In this document: piece by piece, positions 42,930 through 52,939 of the stretch
Layout of the letters: the number at the start of each line of letters is the position of its first letter
Numbering within the stretch: position 1 is the first letter of the stretch
Made by a program: the position numbers and the translations under genes
NCBI RefSeq assembly: GCF_964204645.1
Contig: NC_134028.1
Span: forward strand, 17,584,153 to 17,644,152
From: Tubulanus polymorphus
Lineage: Eukaryota; Nemertea; Palaeonemertea; Tubulaniformes; Tubulanidae
DNA: 60,000 nucleotides
Reading direction: 5' to 3'
Notes under the pieces: model-generated
What the model was told of the DNA's origin: nothing
Seen by the model: only the letters and a program-made list of their open reading frames with translations
The model's database searches: none

Positions 42930-44703
42930 TGTGGTGATGAGTGGTGTCTCGTACTCTCGTACTCTGATCTGAAACCCACATCTTCTAATTACTCAACACA
43001 ATGGAGATACGTACCTACGAAAGCAAATCCTGCCGATTTAGCATCGAGGGGTATGACCGCAGATGAACTGGCGGATGATAATAGTATATGGTGGACTGGT
43101 CCAAGATTTCTCGTGAAGAATGAAGACGAGTGGCCAGTGAATCGAGTCGAGACAAGCCAGGTAACCAAACAAGAACTGAAGAAAGATTCATCTCCAGGGA
43201 GACAGAATTCACGATGCTTATCAAACTTAAAGAAACTGACGAAGATTGGCGTTTGAATCCAGAACGATATTCACAATGGAATCGTCTATTGCGCGTTCAT
43301 GCGTGGGTACACAGATTCATCGACAATTGTAGAATACCGAAAACTGAGAGGAGTGAAGGCGAGCTGTCTGCAGATGAGTTACTAAACATCGAAGAAGAGA
43401 TAATTCGAAGATGTCAGATCGAAGGATTCAAAGAAGAATACTCTTTGTTGGTTTAAGGAAAAATTTTACAATCAAACAGCAAACTCCTCAGTTTAAAGCC
43501 AAGATTAGACGAGGAAGGTTTGATAAGATGCGAAGGAAGATTAAAATATGCAGAATTCTTAGCTTACGATGTGAAGAATCCGATCATATTATCAAGGCAT
43601 CACCACGTAACAAAGTTGATAGTAAGTCACCACCACGAGAAATACCATCATGTTGGTGGTACAAATCAAGTGTTGGCAAGTTTATCCTCGCGATACTGGG
43701 TGATCAGCGCCAGAGAAGTGATCCGAGATGTTGAACGTGAATGCTGCACATGTAAGAAACGAAAAGCTAATGCTGCAACACAGGTCATGGCACCGTTGCC
43801 ACGACTTGGGGTAAAATGCCTATACGCGCATTCGTAAGAACAGCAGTGGATTTTGGTGGACCATTCATCACGAAACAGGGTGCCGGAAAGAGCAGAGAAA
43901 AGCGTTACTTTTGTGTGTCTTTTCACATGTTTGTCAAGCAGAGCAGTCCATTTAGAACTCGCATTCGGTTTGGACACAGATGCGTTTTTGAATGGATTCT
44001 ACCGAATGGTTAATCGACGAGGGCTGCCAATAGAGATGAACTCAGACAACGGAACGAATTTTGTTGGAGCCAACAACGAACTCAAAGAATTGGTGAAACT
44101 TTTAGACAAAGAAAAGATGAGACGTACAACGGCAAACCAAGGTGTGAAATGGTACTTTAATCCGCCACTCGCACCCCATTTTGGAGGAGTCCACGAGACG
44201 ATGATCAAGTCAGCGAAACGAGCTATATACGCTATACTGGGGAATGCAGACGTAAACGATGAAGAGTTATTAACTCCAGGCCGTTAACTTACCAGTCGGC
44301 TAACCCAGATGATGACGTTCCGTTGACACCAAATCATTTCTTGTTCGGTCAAATGGGAGGTGAGTTCGCGCCAGATACTGTAGATGAAACGGATTTCAGT
44401 CCACGAAGAAGATGGCAACGTGTCCAAGAACTTATGAAACATTTTTGGCAAAGATGGATGAGAGAATGGTTACCACAGTTGAATTCGCGCAAAAAATGGA
44501 CAGATACTAAACGAGATTTTAAAGTCGGGGATGTCGTTTTAGTAATATCGTCAGATACACCAAGGGGTAAATGGCCTTTAGGGCGCGTGTTAGAGATCTT
44601 TCCAGGGAAAGACGGGCACGTTGGAGTAGTTAAGTTACAAGTTGGTAAAACAACATTGGTTAGAACAATTGCAAAATTATGTCCGATAGAAACTACCGAG
44701 TAG
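42930..44703 (+). pseudogene. BEL/Pao pol: end of RNase H, integrase, C-terminal domain
   Basis: Opens with SSNYSTQWRYVPTKANPADL, ASRGMTADELA (end of RNase H). Then come the integrase zinc-binding HHCC region (HHHVTKLIVSHHHEKYHHVG...CCTCKKRKA), the DDE core (VDFGGPF for Asp 1, EMNSDNGTNFVGA for Asp 2, Glu near HEGGVH-like HFGGVHETMIKSA), and the C-terminal SH3-like part (LTPNHFLFGQMGG, FKVGDVVLVISSDTPRGKWP, GRVLEIFPGKDG). Broken by frameshifts near 43460, 43840 and 44290. RT is missing because fragments C and D occupy its place. Confidence 0.85.
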
Positions 44704-44879
44704 CAATTGTAGATTATTATTGATTCATTTAAAAACATTAAAATTACATGTATATTAGTAACTAGAATTTAAGATTTGTAAAACATGTGTAGAATTTATT
44801 TCATAGATATGTATATGTATTTTAGCTGAATTTATTGTTGACATTGTAGATTAAAAACATGACAATCCGTAGGATTATC

Positions 44880-44892
44880 AGGAAGGGGAGAA
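44880..44892 (+). other. Polypurine tract of BEL/Pao element
   Basis: AGGAAGGGGAGAA is immediately followed by TGTTGAGAAGCG, the expected plus-strand primer site at the border of the 3' LTR. Confidence 0.8.
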
Positions 44893-45420
44893 TGTTGAGA
44901 AGCGAACAAGTGTAATATGTAAAACTTTCATTGATTAGACTAATGACATTATAATACCTGCGCTACACTTTATCTAGACTTTCTGACGAATTCACATGAT
45001 GATGAATGTTTAATATAATTAGTGATAATAGGTTTTGAAGATAAAATGATAAGAGTTTAGTATATTAGAGCAGTTCAAAAGTCGAAATTTAGACACATCA
45101 GAAACAGCAATAAAGAAGCAGAAACACAGAAATCTTCTTGTGGTTAGTTTGTCGTATAGCCATTTTGAATTGGTCAAGTTTAGAAATCAAGGTCGTTGAG
45201 TCGCGGAAGGCTTCTAGAAATTACGTTCGTCTCAGAGAGAGAAAACAAACGACAGAAAAGTATCAGGTGATTATCGATAGCCTACTACGGTACACACAGT
45301 TGACAAACAGTTAGGCCTGTGCCGGTTGGTGCGTACTGGGAATAAATATACTGGTTGGTCAGTTGGTTCGGTTGTGAAGTGTGGAAGCTAAGAAAGCCTA
45401 CCGCAGTACGGGTATTTATT
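44893..45420 (+). repeat. BEL/Pao 3' LTR (end uncertain)
   Basis: Starts TGTTGAGAAGCGAACAAG right after the polypurine tract. An AATAAAG signal lies near 45110. I cannot fix the 3' border, since no second LTR is in the window and no duplication is evident. The end given is a rough estimate. Confidence 0.5.
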
Positions 45421-45469
45421 TGTCTATAGGCCTATTATATAGTAGCCAATACCAGTAAGTACGTAGTTG

Positions 45470-45895
45470 TTACTCGTACGTGACTGTATGGTGATCTCCA
45501 CAGGTTAACCGTACGTGAGTTCCCTACTAACGCCGTACGTGAGTTCCTCTAGTAGCCAATACGGTAAAAGTGCAGCTCCGCACCTCTCCGCGTGTAAACG
45601 GTTCAATCAATTACGTTAAATATCATTGTTTCGTTTCAAAATGTCATCAGCAATTCAGTACGTTGCCATTGGTTAATTTTAAGATATTTTCACTAGAGAG
45701 AGTAGAAAGATTTTACCCAGGATTCTGTCATTCAGCAGATTGCGTCAATCACGAGAGGTGCGGATCTGCACTTTTACCGCCAATTACCATTTTTTAAGTA
45801 CGAAGTTGTTACCCGTACGTGCCAGTGACTGTACGGTGATATCCACAGGTTAACCGTACGTGAGTTCCCTTAAAAGGCCGTAAGTAAGTTCCTAT
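45470..45895. repeat. Direct repeat flanking a MITE
   Basis: CCACAGGTTAACCGTACGTG, AGTTCCCT appears at ~45498 and again at ~45847, each within a longer similar block of ~80 bp (GTTACTCGTACGTGACTGTA and GTTACCCGTACGTGCCAGTG). A 216-bp MITE lies between them. Confidence 0.65.
45563..45778. mobile_element. MITE with 26-bp inverted ends (GGTAAAAGTGCAG)
   Basis: GGTAAAAGTGCAGCTCCGCA, CCTCTC (45563-45588) is matched inverted at 45753-45778 with one mismatch. 216 bp, non-coding. The 75-codon frame across it is chance. Confidence 0.75.
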
Positions 45896-45987
45896 AATCT
45901 GCAAACGTGCATGCGTGAAAGAATAGAGTTTGGGTTGGGTGAGGCTAGGCTATTTGTAAATCAAATTTCATCCACCCTGCAGTTACG

Positions 45988-46060
45988 TTCTGTGGCACAG
46001 TGGGTAAATCACTGGACTGCAACTGGATTTTTTTTTCATTTGGTTTCGAATCCCAATATT
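45988..46060 (+). repeat. tRNA-like pol III relic (SINE head candidate)
   Basis: A box-like TGGCACAGTGGG (45992) and B box-like GGTTTCGAATCCC (46041) at tRNA spacing, with a T9 run between. The acceptor stem does not pair, so this is a tRNA-derived SINE head or pseudogene, not a working tRNA. Confidence 0.4.
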
Positions 46061-46458
46061 GCAAGTCTGAGCGTCAACATACTCACATACGGCTAACCTG
46101 TAGAAATAACCGTACAGTCGCTGATGGCATGATGGCGGCTTGGTCATAACGTCTGGAATAGCAGAGAGCAGAAAAGTTTAAAATTTAGTGATTTAATGGA
46201 GTTTCCACAGGATAAATTATATCTGATGGATAAAGCTCAACGCCGTGCATCCGACGGTATGTTTGTATAGAACTTTTGGTGGTGTTTTTGCCGTATTTTC
46301 ATCGCTCGTTTATCGTCCATGCATTCTTAAACTGTACATATAAATAAACATTTGTCGGGGCCATACTACACACCTGTCATACCGGTCGTCTCGCTCCGCA
46401 TGAGTAAAGCTACCTGTTGGTAAATACTATACTATACAGTGTGTGCCAATAGAAGTAA
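46061..46458. other. No gene recognised
   Basis: Non-coding flank. A minimal frame at 46195-46270 (MEFPQDKLYLMDKAQRRA) ends soon after and is not assigned. Confidence 0.4.
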
Positions 46459-46650
46459 ATGTCGGCTATACAGCAATTAAAGACGGCTAATCTCGCTGGG
46501 CTCAATAAATACAGCCGCGACGAATTAGCGGAATATATACTGTCCCAGACTCAGAATCCCGGACCCACAACCGACGGGAAGGCAGGCGATGATGAACCGC
46601 CTGTAGATGCCGGTGCCGTCGGAGGTTTCGAAATGATTACACGACAGTAA
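46459..46650 (+). CDS. Truncated unknown protein cut by element E
   Basis: ATG 46459: MSAIQQLKTANLAGLNKYSR, DELAEYILSQTQNPGPTTDG, an acidic Pro/Asp segment, ending GGFEMITRQ and a TAA that lies in the AGTAATAGGGG end. Higher G+C and balanced codons contrast with the element. It may be the N-terminus of a host or retroelement gene into which E inserted. Not recognised. Confidence 0.45.
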   Translation: MSAIQQLKTANLAGLNKYSRDELAEYILSQTQNPGPTTDGKAGDDEPPVDAGAVGGFEMITRQ

Positions 46651-47048
46651 TAGGGGTAATGGGCTTTCAGATCAAAGGTCGAAGGGTCGAGCTCATTAAA
46701 AAACAAAACATTAAAAGTAATTAAAAACTATAATATATTTTCATAACCGTGTGTATTTTATATTAAAACTAAATATTTATTCTAAGATATCAATAATCTA
46801 AAAAGCATATTGTATTAAATCAATTGGTCGCTCCGCTTCGCTACCGCTCCGCTCCGCGACCAATTGATTTATTTACAATACACAAATTCATATAATCAAA
46901 TATATTCAAATGATAATAATTATTCTATTGTTCAACTGAAATACACACGGTTTGAAAATATATTATAGTTTTAAATTACTTTTAATATTTGTTATTAATG
47001 AACTCGACCATTCAACCTTTAACCCGAAAGCCCATTACCCCTATTACT
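46646..47048. repeat. Palindromic end of element E with G+C-rich centre
   Basis: AGTAATAGGGGTAATGGGCT...CATTAAAAGTAATTAAAAAC...ACCGTGTGTATTT returns as AAATACACACGGTTTG...GAACTCGACCATTC...AGCCCATTACCCCTATTACT. Outer arms are ~110 bp. The inner arms differ, but the very centre (46824-46865) is again a hairpin, TCAATTGGTCGC...GCGACCAATTGA, with a C+G-rich GCTCCGCTTCGC loop in otherwise A+T-rich DNA. Confidence 0.9.
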
Positions 47049-47099
47049 CTGAAAATATTCATATACATGAATAACATTTAAATCATTGAACTTCTAAAA

Positions 47100-47131
47100 T
47101 CAATTTTGATAAAAAATTTAGTATTAAAATG
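47100..47131 (+). promoter_or_regulatory. Early-type upstream motif of polB (element E)
   Basis: TTTTGATAAAAAATTTAGTA, TTAAAATG. Shared form TTWWATAAAAAT...TATTAAAATG also precedes the 117-aa gene, the 254-aa C2H2 gene (ATAATAAATG) and the C2HC gene of fragment C, in both B and E where present. Confidence 0.55.
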
Positions 47132-50100
47132 GAAGCAAATAAGTACTACTGTCCAACATGTAATATCAATGTAGATAAATCCCAAAAAGCAAGACACAAT
47201 AAAACTAAAACACATTTAGAGAATAAATTGAAACTAGAATATAAAGATGATATATTAGAAACTAAATTAGATGAATTAAAGAATGAAAAAGAAATATATA
47301 AATGTGATACATGTTATCAACCATTCAGTGATAAAAGATATTATAATGAACATTTAAAATCTAAAAGTCATATTAGAAATAAGAATAATGATATTTTAGG
47401 TGAAGATTATTTTGATAAAGATAATGATAAGAAACAGAAGACAATTAAAAACATAAAAAATAAATTAAACAATAAAAGACCATACATGGAAGATGTAAGA
47501 AATTATATTAATTCATTAGATAATAAAAAAGATATAGAGATAACCGAAGCATTTAAAAGTGATATTGGTCCAGCAGCTGTCGAGTTTAAATTTCATAAAG
47601 GAAAAACATTAGAAGAAAATAAAAAACATTTAGAAAATATGAAAAATATTATAAAGATAATTACTGATGTTGAATATCCTAAAATTAGTATATCAGTTAA
47701 AGTAAAGTTTATAAAATCTGAAGATAAACCAATATATAATATAAATTCTCATTCACAACATATTATTTCAAAACAACATATAGATGATAAATTAGATAAA
47801 TGTTATAATGAAGTAAAAACTAAAATAGAAGAGAAATATTTTGAAGGATCTGGTTTAATATTTGATGAAATAATATTTATGACTTTACATGTTTATAACA
47901 CAAAATATATTAAGTTAACTAAATCAAAACCAATTGATGAAAATAATTTATCATATTATAAAGATGATAGTATAAATGGAACAAGTTATATTAAACTACC
48001 ATTTAAAACTAATGCTGTAATAAATGTACAAAATTTTGATAATAAATGTTTTCTATGGGCTATAATAAGTTGTTTACATCCTGCAACTTATAATATTTGT
48101 AGATTAACTCATTATAAACCATTTGAAAATAATTATAAGATAGATAAGTATCCTGTTATAATTAAAGACATCCCAAAAATAGAAAGAGATAATAATTTAA
48201 AGATAAATGTATTTGATTTAATCAAATTACCAAATACAAAAGGTAACAATATAAAACATTATACATTAGAACCTTTATATCTATCAAAAGATTATGATTC
48301 AAACGATGTTATAGATATACTATATTATGAGAATCATTATATGTGGATTAAACAAATCGATTTATTTTTTAAATCAGAAAATGATCACCATAAAATATAT
48401 CTTTGTAGAAAATGTTTACATAGATTCAGTAATGAAAGTGCATTATTAAATCATAAACAATTATGTGAAAATCATGATTATTGTAAATTAGTTTTACCAA
48501 ATGAAAAGGATAAAATATTAGAATTCAAAAAATATGATTACAAAAATAAAGTACCATTCGTAATATATGGAGATTTTGAATCATTAAATAAAGAACTAAC
48601 TGATCAAGATAGAAAAGAAATATATTATAAAAGAAAGAAATTAAATTCTAATGAAAATGATTTTTCAGATGAACCACCAAAAACAAATACTATTAAAAAG
48701 ATTCATCAATCAGCTGCTGCTTTCGGGTTATATATAAAATCTGATTATCCAGAACTAATTGAAAGTGAATATTATAATTATAGAAATGAAAATGTTATCA
48801 ATCATTTTTGTGACTTATTGATTGAATATGAAATAAGATTTAGTAAATTATTGAATACAAATATAGAAATTATAATGACAGAAGATAAAGAAGCATTTGC
48901 GTTTGCAGGTAAATGTTATTATTGTGAAAAGATATTTAATTATAAAGATAAAAAAGTAAGAGACCATGATCATTTGAACGGAAAGTTTAGAGGCGCTGCA
49001 CATGAGAATTGTAACTTACAAGCTAAGAAAATTAATTTTGTACCAGTTATATTTCATAATCTATCAGGATATGATGCACATTTATTTATCAAACAGTTAT
49101 GCCATAAAATAGAAGAAATCAATAATGAAATAGAAATATTAAATTCAAATAGATCAAAAGATAAAATACCAACTTATAAATTTAGAAGGTTAGCTAAAAC
49201 ATCTGAGAATTATATATCATTCCAATTTGGTTGCCTAAGATTTATAGATTCATATAGATTTTTAAATAGTTCATTAGATAACTTATCAAAATCATTAGTT
49301 GATGATGAATTGAAAATATTAAAGCAACACTACCCAAATAATGATGATTTCAAATTAATGAGATATAAAGGAGCAATTCCATATTCTTTCTATAAAAATC
49401 ATAATGATTTTAACATAACTGAATTATTAAAAGAACAATTCTATGATGAATTAAAAAATGAATATGTTAAAGATGAAGACTATAATAGAACATTGAATAT
49501 TTGGAATCATTTCAAAATAGAAAATCATGGGCAATTAGTAGATTTATATTTAAAATCAGATGTATTATTATTAACCGATTTATTCGAAAGGTTTAGAGAT
49601 GTAAACCTAAAATATTTTAACATTGATCCTTGTCATTGTTATTCATCACCAGGATTAACATGGGATTGTGGATTAAAATTTACAAATATAAAAATGGATT
49701 TGTTAACAAATATAGATCAATTACTATTATTTGAAAAATCTATAAGAGGAGGTGTTTCAGGTGTATTAGGTGATAGATATTTCAATGTAAATGATAACCC
49801 TGGATATAAGTTATTATATATAGATGCAAATAATTTGTATGGTTGGGCAATGATGGAACCACAACCTTATGGAGTATTTGAATTAACTGAAGTTTTACAG
49901 AATAAAAATAATGATAAATTTGATTGGAAGAAAAGAATCCTAGATATTGCAGATGATTCAGATACTGGTTACTTCTTTGTTGTAGATTTAGAATATCCTG
50001 AACATATTAAATTTAAATCTAGAAATCTAGCTTACTGTCCAGAACATAAAACTGTAACTCATGAAGAATTACCAAATTATCAAAAAAGAATTAAACCCGA

Positions 50101-51154
50101 AAATCATATTCATACAGAAAAGTTAATGGTAACTCAAGAAGATAAATATAATTATGTAGTACATTATAGAATGTAAAAGTTTTATTTGAATCAAGGAATG
50201 ATTCTAAAAAAAGTACATAGATATATTTCATTTAGTCAATGTACGTGGTTAGAAAAATATATAGATTTTAACACCAAACAGAGAACTGAAGCTAAAACTG
50301 ATTTCGAGAAAGATTTCTTCAAGTTAATGAATAATGCATTCTATGGTAAGACTTGTGAAAATATTAGAAATAGAAATGATATTGAGTTAGTCAGTAATGG
50401 TAAAAGAATTAGACATTTACAAACATATCCTAAATTTATAGGTAACAGAATATTTGATGAAAATTTAGCCGCAGTTAAAATGAGAAGAACATCAATGAAA
50501 TTTAATAAACCAATCTATGTTGGCGCTTCAGTTTTAGAATTATCAAAATTACTAATGTATGAATTCTATTATAATGTATTACAACCACTTTTTGGAGAAA
50601 AACATATAGAAATATTATATTTTGATACAGATTCTTACATATTAAAGATAAAAACTGATAACATAACTGATGATTTAAAAACATTAAAACATCATTTTGA
50701 TTTTAGTAACTATCCTAAAATTCATGAATTGTTTAGCAATGATAATAAAAAAGTTCCCGGTAAATTCAATGAATTAGGCGGTGAAGAAATGATTGAATTC
50801 ATAGGTATTCGATCTAAAATGTATTCATATAAAACTAAAGAACATGAAGCTAAAAAGTTAAAAGGAATAACCAAAAGTGTAGTAGAAAAGAATATTCATT
50901 TCAAAGATTACATCAATTGTATATTCAAAGAAGAAGTTAGAAAACATAAGATGAGATGTTTAAGATCTGAAGATCATGAAATGTTTATTGAAGAGATAGA
51001 AAAGATAAGTCTAAACCCATTTGATGATAAAAGATATATTTTAGATGATGGAATTCATACAGTTGCTTATGGTTGTAATTTAGATGAATACTTAAAATTT
51101 AAAAGAGAAGAAACAAAAGAGAACGAGATAATGAAAAGAATTCTAACGTGTTAA
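47129..51154 (+). pseudogene. polB: DNA polymerase B, protein-primed type, with zinc fingers and HNH-like segment
   Basis: Replicates the element from its ends. In order: U1-type fingers CPTCNINV...H and CDTCYQPF...H (residues ~9-30, ~58-80); third finger CRKCLHRFSNESALLNH (~426); Exo I GDFESLN (Asp ~482); HNH/endonuclease VII-like CYYCEKIF...VRDHDHLNGKFRGAAH (~596-625); Exo II LSGYDAHLF (~649); Exo III YLKSDVLLL (~811); motif A DANNLYGWAM (~899); motif B NNAFYGKTCEN; motif C YFDTDSY. An in-frame TAA at 50174-50176 cuts the frame after 1,015 codons, before motifs B and C, which lie in the second open part (50186-51154). Copy B has Leu there. About 1,340 codons in all, long for the group because of the fingers. 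Confidence 0.9.
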
Positions 51155-51157
51155 TCA

Positions 51158-51186
51158 AATTTTAATAAAAATATGTTATTAAAATG
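51158..51186 (+). promoter_or_regulatory. Early-type upstream motif of the 117-aa gene
   Basis: TTTTAATAAAAATATGTTAT, TAAAATG; nearly identical to the polB motif and to the same position in element B (33508-33535). Confidence 0.55.
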
Positions 51187-51537
51187 GAGAGTAAACAAGC
51201 ACACAGTGAGAACAACAAATTATTTCTAGATAGAATTAAAGATACTACAAATGTAAAATCTGTAGATTATAAATTCAAAAAGTTAACAGAATTAACAATC
51301 CATAAGAAATATCTAATTACAAATATTGATACAGTTACTAATAACTATGGAGATAAATTAGTTATACACTTAGAATATGAAGGATTAAAAGGAAATACAT
51401 ATAAATTTAGAACATATTTACCAGATAGATTTCATAGATTATCAAGTGAAGATTTAGAAGAATTATGTTCTGGAGATTTCTATTTCGTATACAAAAGTAA
51501 GAATGAAAAAGGGCACCATGAAATAGATTTCGAATGA
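51184..51537 (+). CDS. 117-aa replication-side protein, possible OB-fold
   Basis: Intact. LTIHKKYLITNIDTVTNNYG, DKLVIHLEYEGLKGN, FRTYLPDRFHRLSSEDLEEL, FYFVYKSKNEKGHHEIDF. Strand-rich core with short loops and no TM, which suits a small OB-fold nucleic-acid-binding protein. Adjacent to polB with the same upstream motif class, so a role in replication is the best inference. It is among the best conserved genes between B and E: few substitutions and no break in either. Confidence 0.6.
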   Translation: MESKQAHSENNKLFLDRIKDTTNVKSVDYKFKKLTELTIHKKYLITNIDTVTNNYGDKLVIHLEYEGLKGNTYKFRTYLPDRFHRLSSEDLEELCSGDFYFVYKSKNEKGHHEIDFE

Positions 51538-51554
51538 GAAAATATGTAAAATAA

Positions 51555-52312
51555 ATGGCGGAATTAAAAGAATACAGAATATTTGTTGATTCTAGAAAAC
51601 TTACAAATTATAAATCACATAATTTATTAGTACAATTAGATAGAGAATTTAAGAATTGTGTTGATTTAAAATTAGTAAATATAAGTTTATGTAATTCTTT
51701 TTACAATATATCGAATAAAACTATTGAACATAGAGCTTTTTTAATTTTTAATAAAAATAAAAATGAATGGGTCTATATATATTTAAAACCGGGGTTATAT
51801 AATTTAGATACATTAGCACAAGAAATTAATAGAAAAGCCTGGCACAAATTAGGTAGTAGTTCTGGGTTTAGTGTTAGATTTTTAAAAAGTGAGAGTTCTG
51901 ATAGAATAAAGATAAGGTTGTCTAATAGTGAAAAACATAAATTTATGGTAAAAAAACCTATAGCTAAACTGTTAGGAATTCTTCCAGATAGATCTTTTAC
52001 AAATATTGACGCTACTACACCAAACTTAATACCTTACACACATTTTTATATTTATTGCAATTTAATCGATCCTACAAAAACATTCGAAGCAACTAAAGAT
52101 ATAACTTGTAATTCTGGTTTACCATTTTACCATTGAAGAATGTTAAACAATTTGGAACGCAAATAAATTATAATTTAGCTGAATGTGATTTCAAACCATG
52201 CATTCCTAAATTCAATAATTTTAAATTAGAAATAAGAGATCATAATGGATATTTAATTGATTTGAATAACTTTCCTGTAATTTATGAATTAGTTATAAGA
52301 TGTAAAGAGTAA
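51555..52312 (+). pseudogene. Penton-like minor capsid protein
   Basis: Vertex protein candidate. First frame (193 codons): EYRIFVDSRKLTNYKSHNLL, QLDREFKNCVDLKLVNISLC, VYIYLKPGLYNLDTLAQEIN, then THFYIYCNLIDPTKTFEATK. A frameshift near 52130 moves the last ~57 codons to another frame, which ends in LEIRDHNGYLIDLNNFPVIY and a final strand. The closing 'RD.nG..iDLnn...yEL.I' pattern is typical of single-jelly-roll pentons of Polintons and adintoviruses. No T-run precedes it; the start follows GTAAAATAAATG. Confidence 0.7.
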
Positions 52313-52331
52313 TTTTTTTATTATATAAATG
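52313..52331 (+). promoter_or_regulatory. Late-type motif, 119-aa gene
   Basis: T7 (52313-52319), 6-nt spacer ATTATA, TAAATG with the ATG as start codon. Confidence 0.55.
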
Positions 52332-52688
52332 AATATAACTGTTGGACCGAGTATATGTTTTGGGTTTGATTTTAAACGTGAGAAAGAAATGAAATTTAAC
52401 ATTAATGATGTAATTACACATATCAAAAATATTACATTTTCTAGTGAAACAACATTTGAGTATGAAACAACAATAGATAAAGAAACTTTAAATGTAGAAA
52501 AGATTACTAATATAATTAGAGAATCTTTAAGATTTTATGAATTAGATGAAGATTTTATCATAGATGATATCAAAAACATATTATCCAAAATATATGATAA
52601 TCATAAAAGTAGTAATGAAATAAATGTTGAATTAATTATAAATAAGATAACTAAATATTTTGATGATAGTAATTTTTTTGATAAATAA
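52329..52688 (+). CDS. 119-aa helical protein, unknown
   Basis: Intact: MNITVGPSICFGFDFKREKE, FNINDVITHIKNITFSSETT, IIRESLRFYELDEDFIIDDI and a C-terminal helix ITKYFDDSNFFDK. Acidic/basic mixed, predicted helical by eye, no TM, no motif recognised. The stop codon abuts the next ATG (TAA then ATG at 52689). Copy B is broken in two places. Virion or assembly role inferred only from the late-type motif and position. Confidence 0.55.
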   Translation: MNITVGPSICFGFDFKREKEMKFNINDVITHIKNITFSSETTFEYETTIDKETLNVEKITNIIRESLRFYELDEDFIIDDIKNILSKIYDNHKSSNEINVELIINKITKYFDDSNFFDK

Positions 52689-52691
52689 ATG
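52673..52691 (+). promoter_or_regulatory. Late-type motif, 73-aa gene
   Basis: T7 (52673-52679), spacer GATAAA, TAAATG. The motif lies inside the last codons of the preceding gene. Confidence 0.55.
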
Positions 52692-52912
52692 AGTGATAAT
52701 AAGTGGATAATAACTGGATTATATAATGGCGCATTACTATCAGTTGGAACTGTTGGTTATTCAATGGTATTAAAAAAAGTATTCAAAATGGGAAGTGTTT
52801 TAATGTTGATAGATTTGATATAAATGATATCTTAAAATTAACATTAGCAGTTACTTTATCTAATTTAACAATTGATTATTTGGAAAAACAAAAATATATT
52901 CCTCCCATATAA
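52689..52912 (+). pseudogene. 73-aa membrane protein, copy E (frameshifted)
   Basis: MSDNKWIITGLYNGALLSVG, VGYSMVLKKVFKMGSV, then a one-base change at ~52800 shifts the frame. The rest (LTLAVTLSNLTIDYLEKQKY) matches intact copy B in another frame up to TAA at 52910. The hydrophobic N-terminal half suggests membrane insertion. Function unknown. Confidence 0.6.
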
Positions 52913-52920
52913 ATACATAA

Positions 52921-52939
52921 TTTTTTTGCTAAATAAATG
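52921..52939 (+). promoter_or_regulatory. Late-type motif, 136-aa gene
   Basis: T7 (52921-52927), spacer GCTAAA, TAAATG. Confidence 0.55.

Noticed and set aside
45988-46060. Functional tRNA gene
   Set aside because: A and B box-like sequences exist, but the acceptor and anticodon stems do not pair and a T9 run interrupts the molecule.
46459-46650. Start of BEL/Pao gag following the LTR
   Set aside because: It follows the LTR region by about 1 kb and lacks any BEL gag feature I know. Left as unknown.
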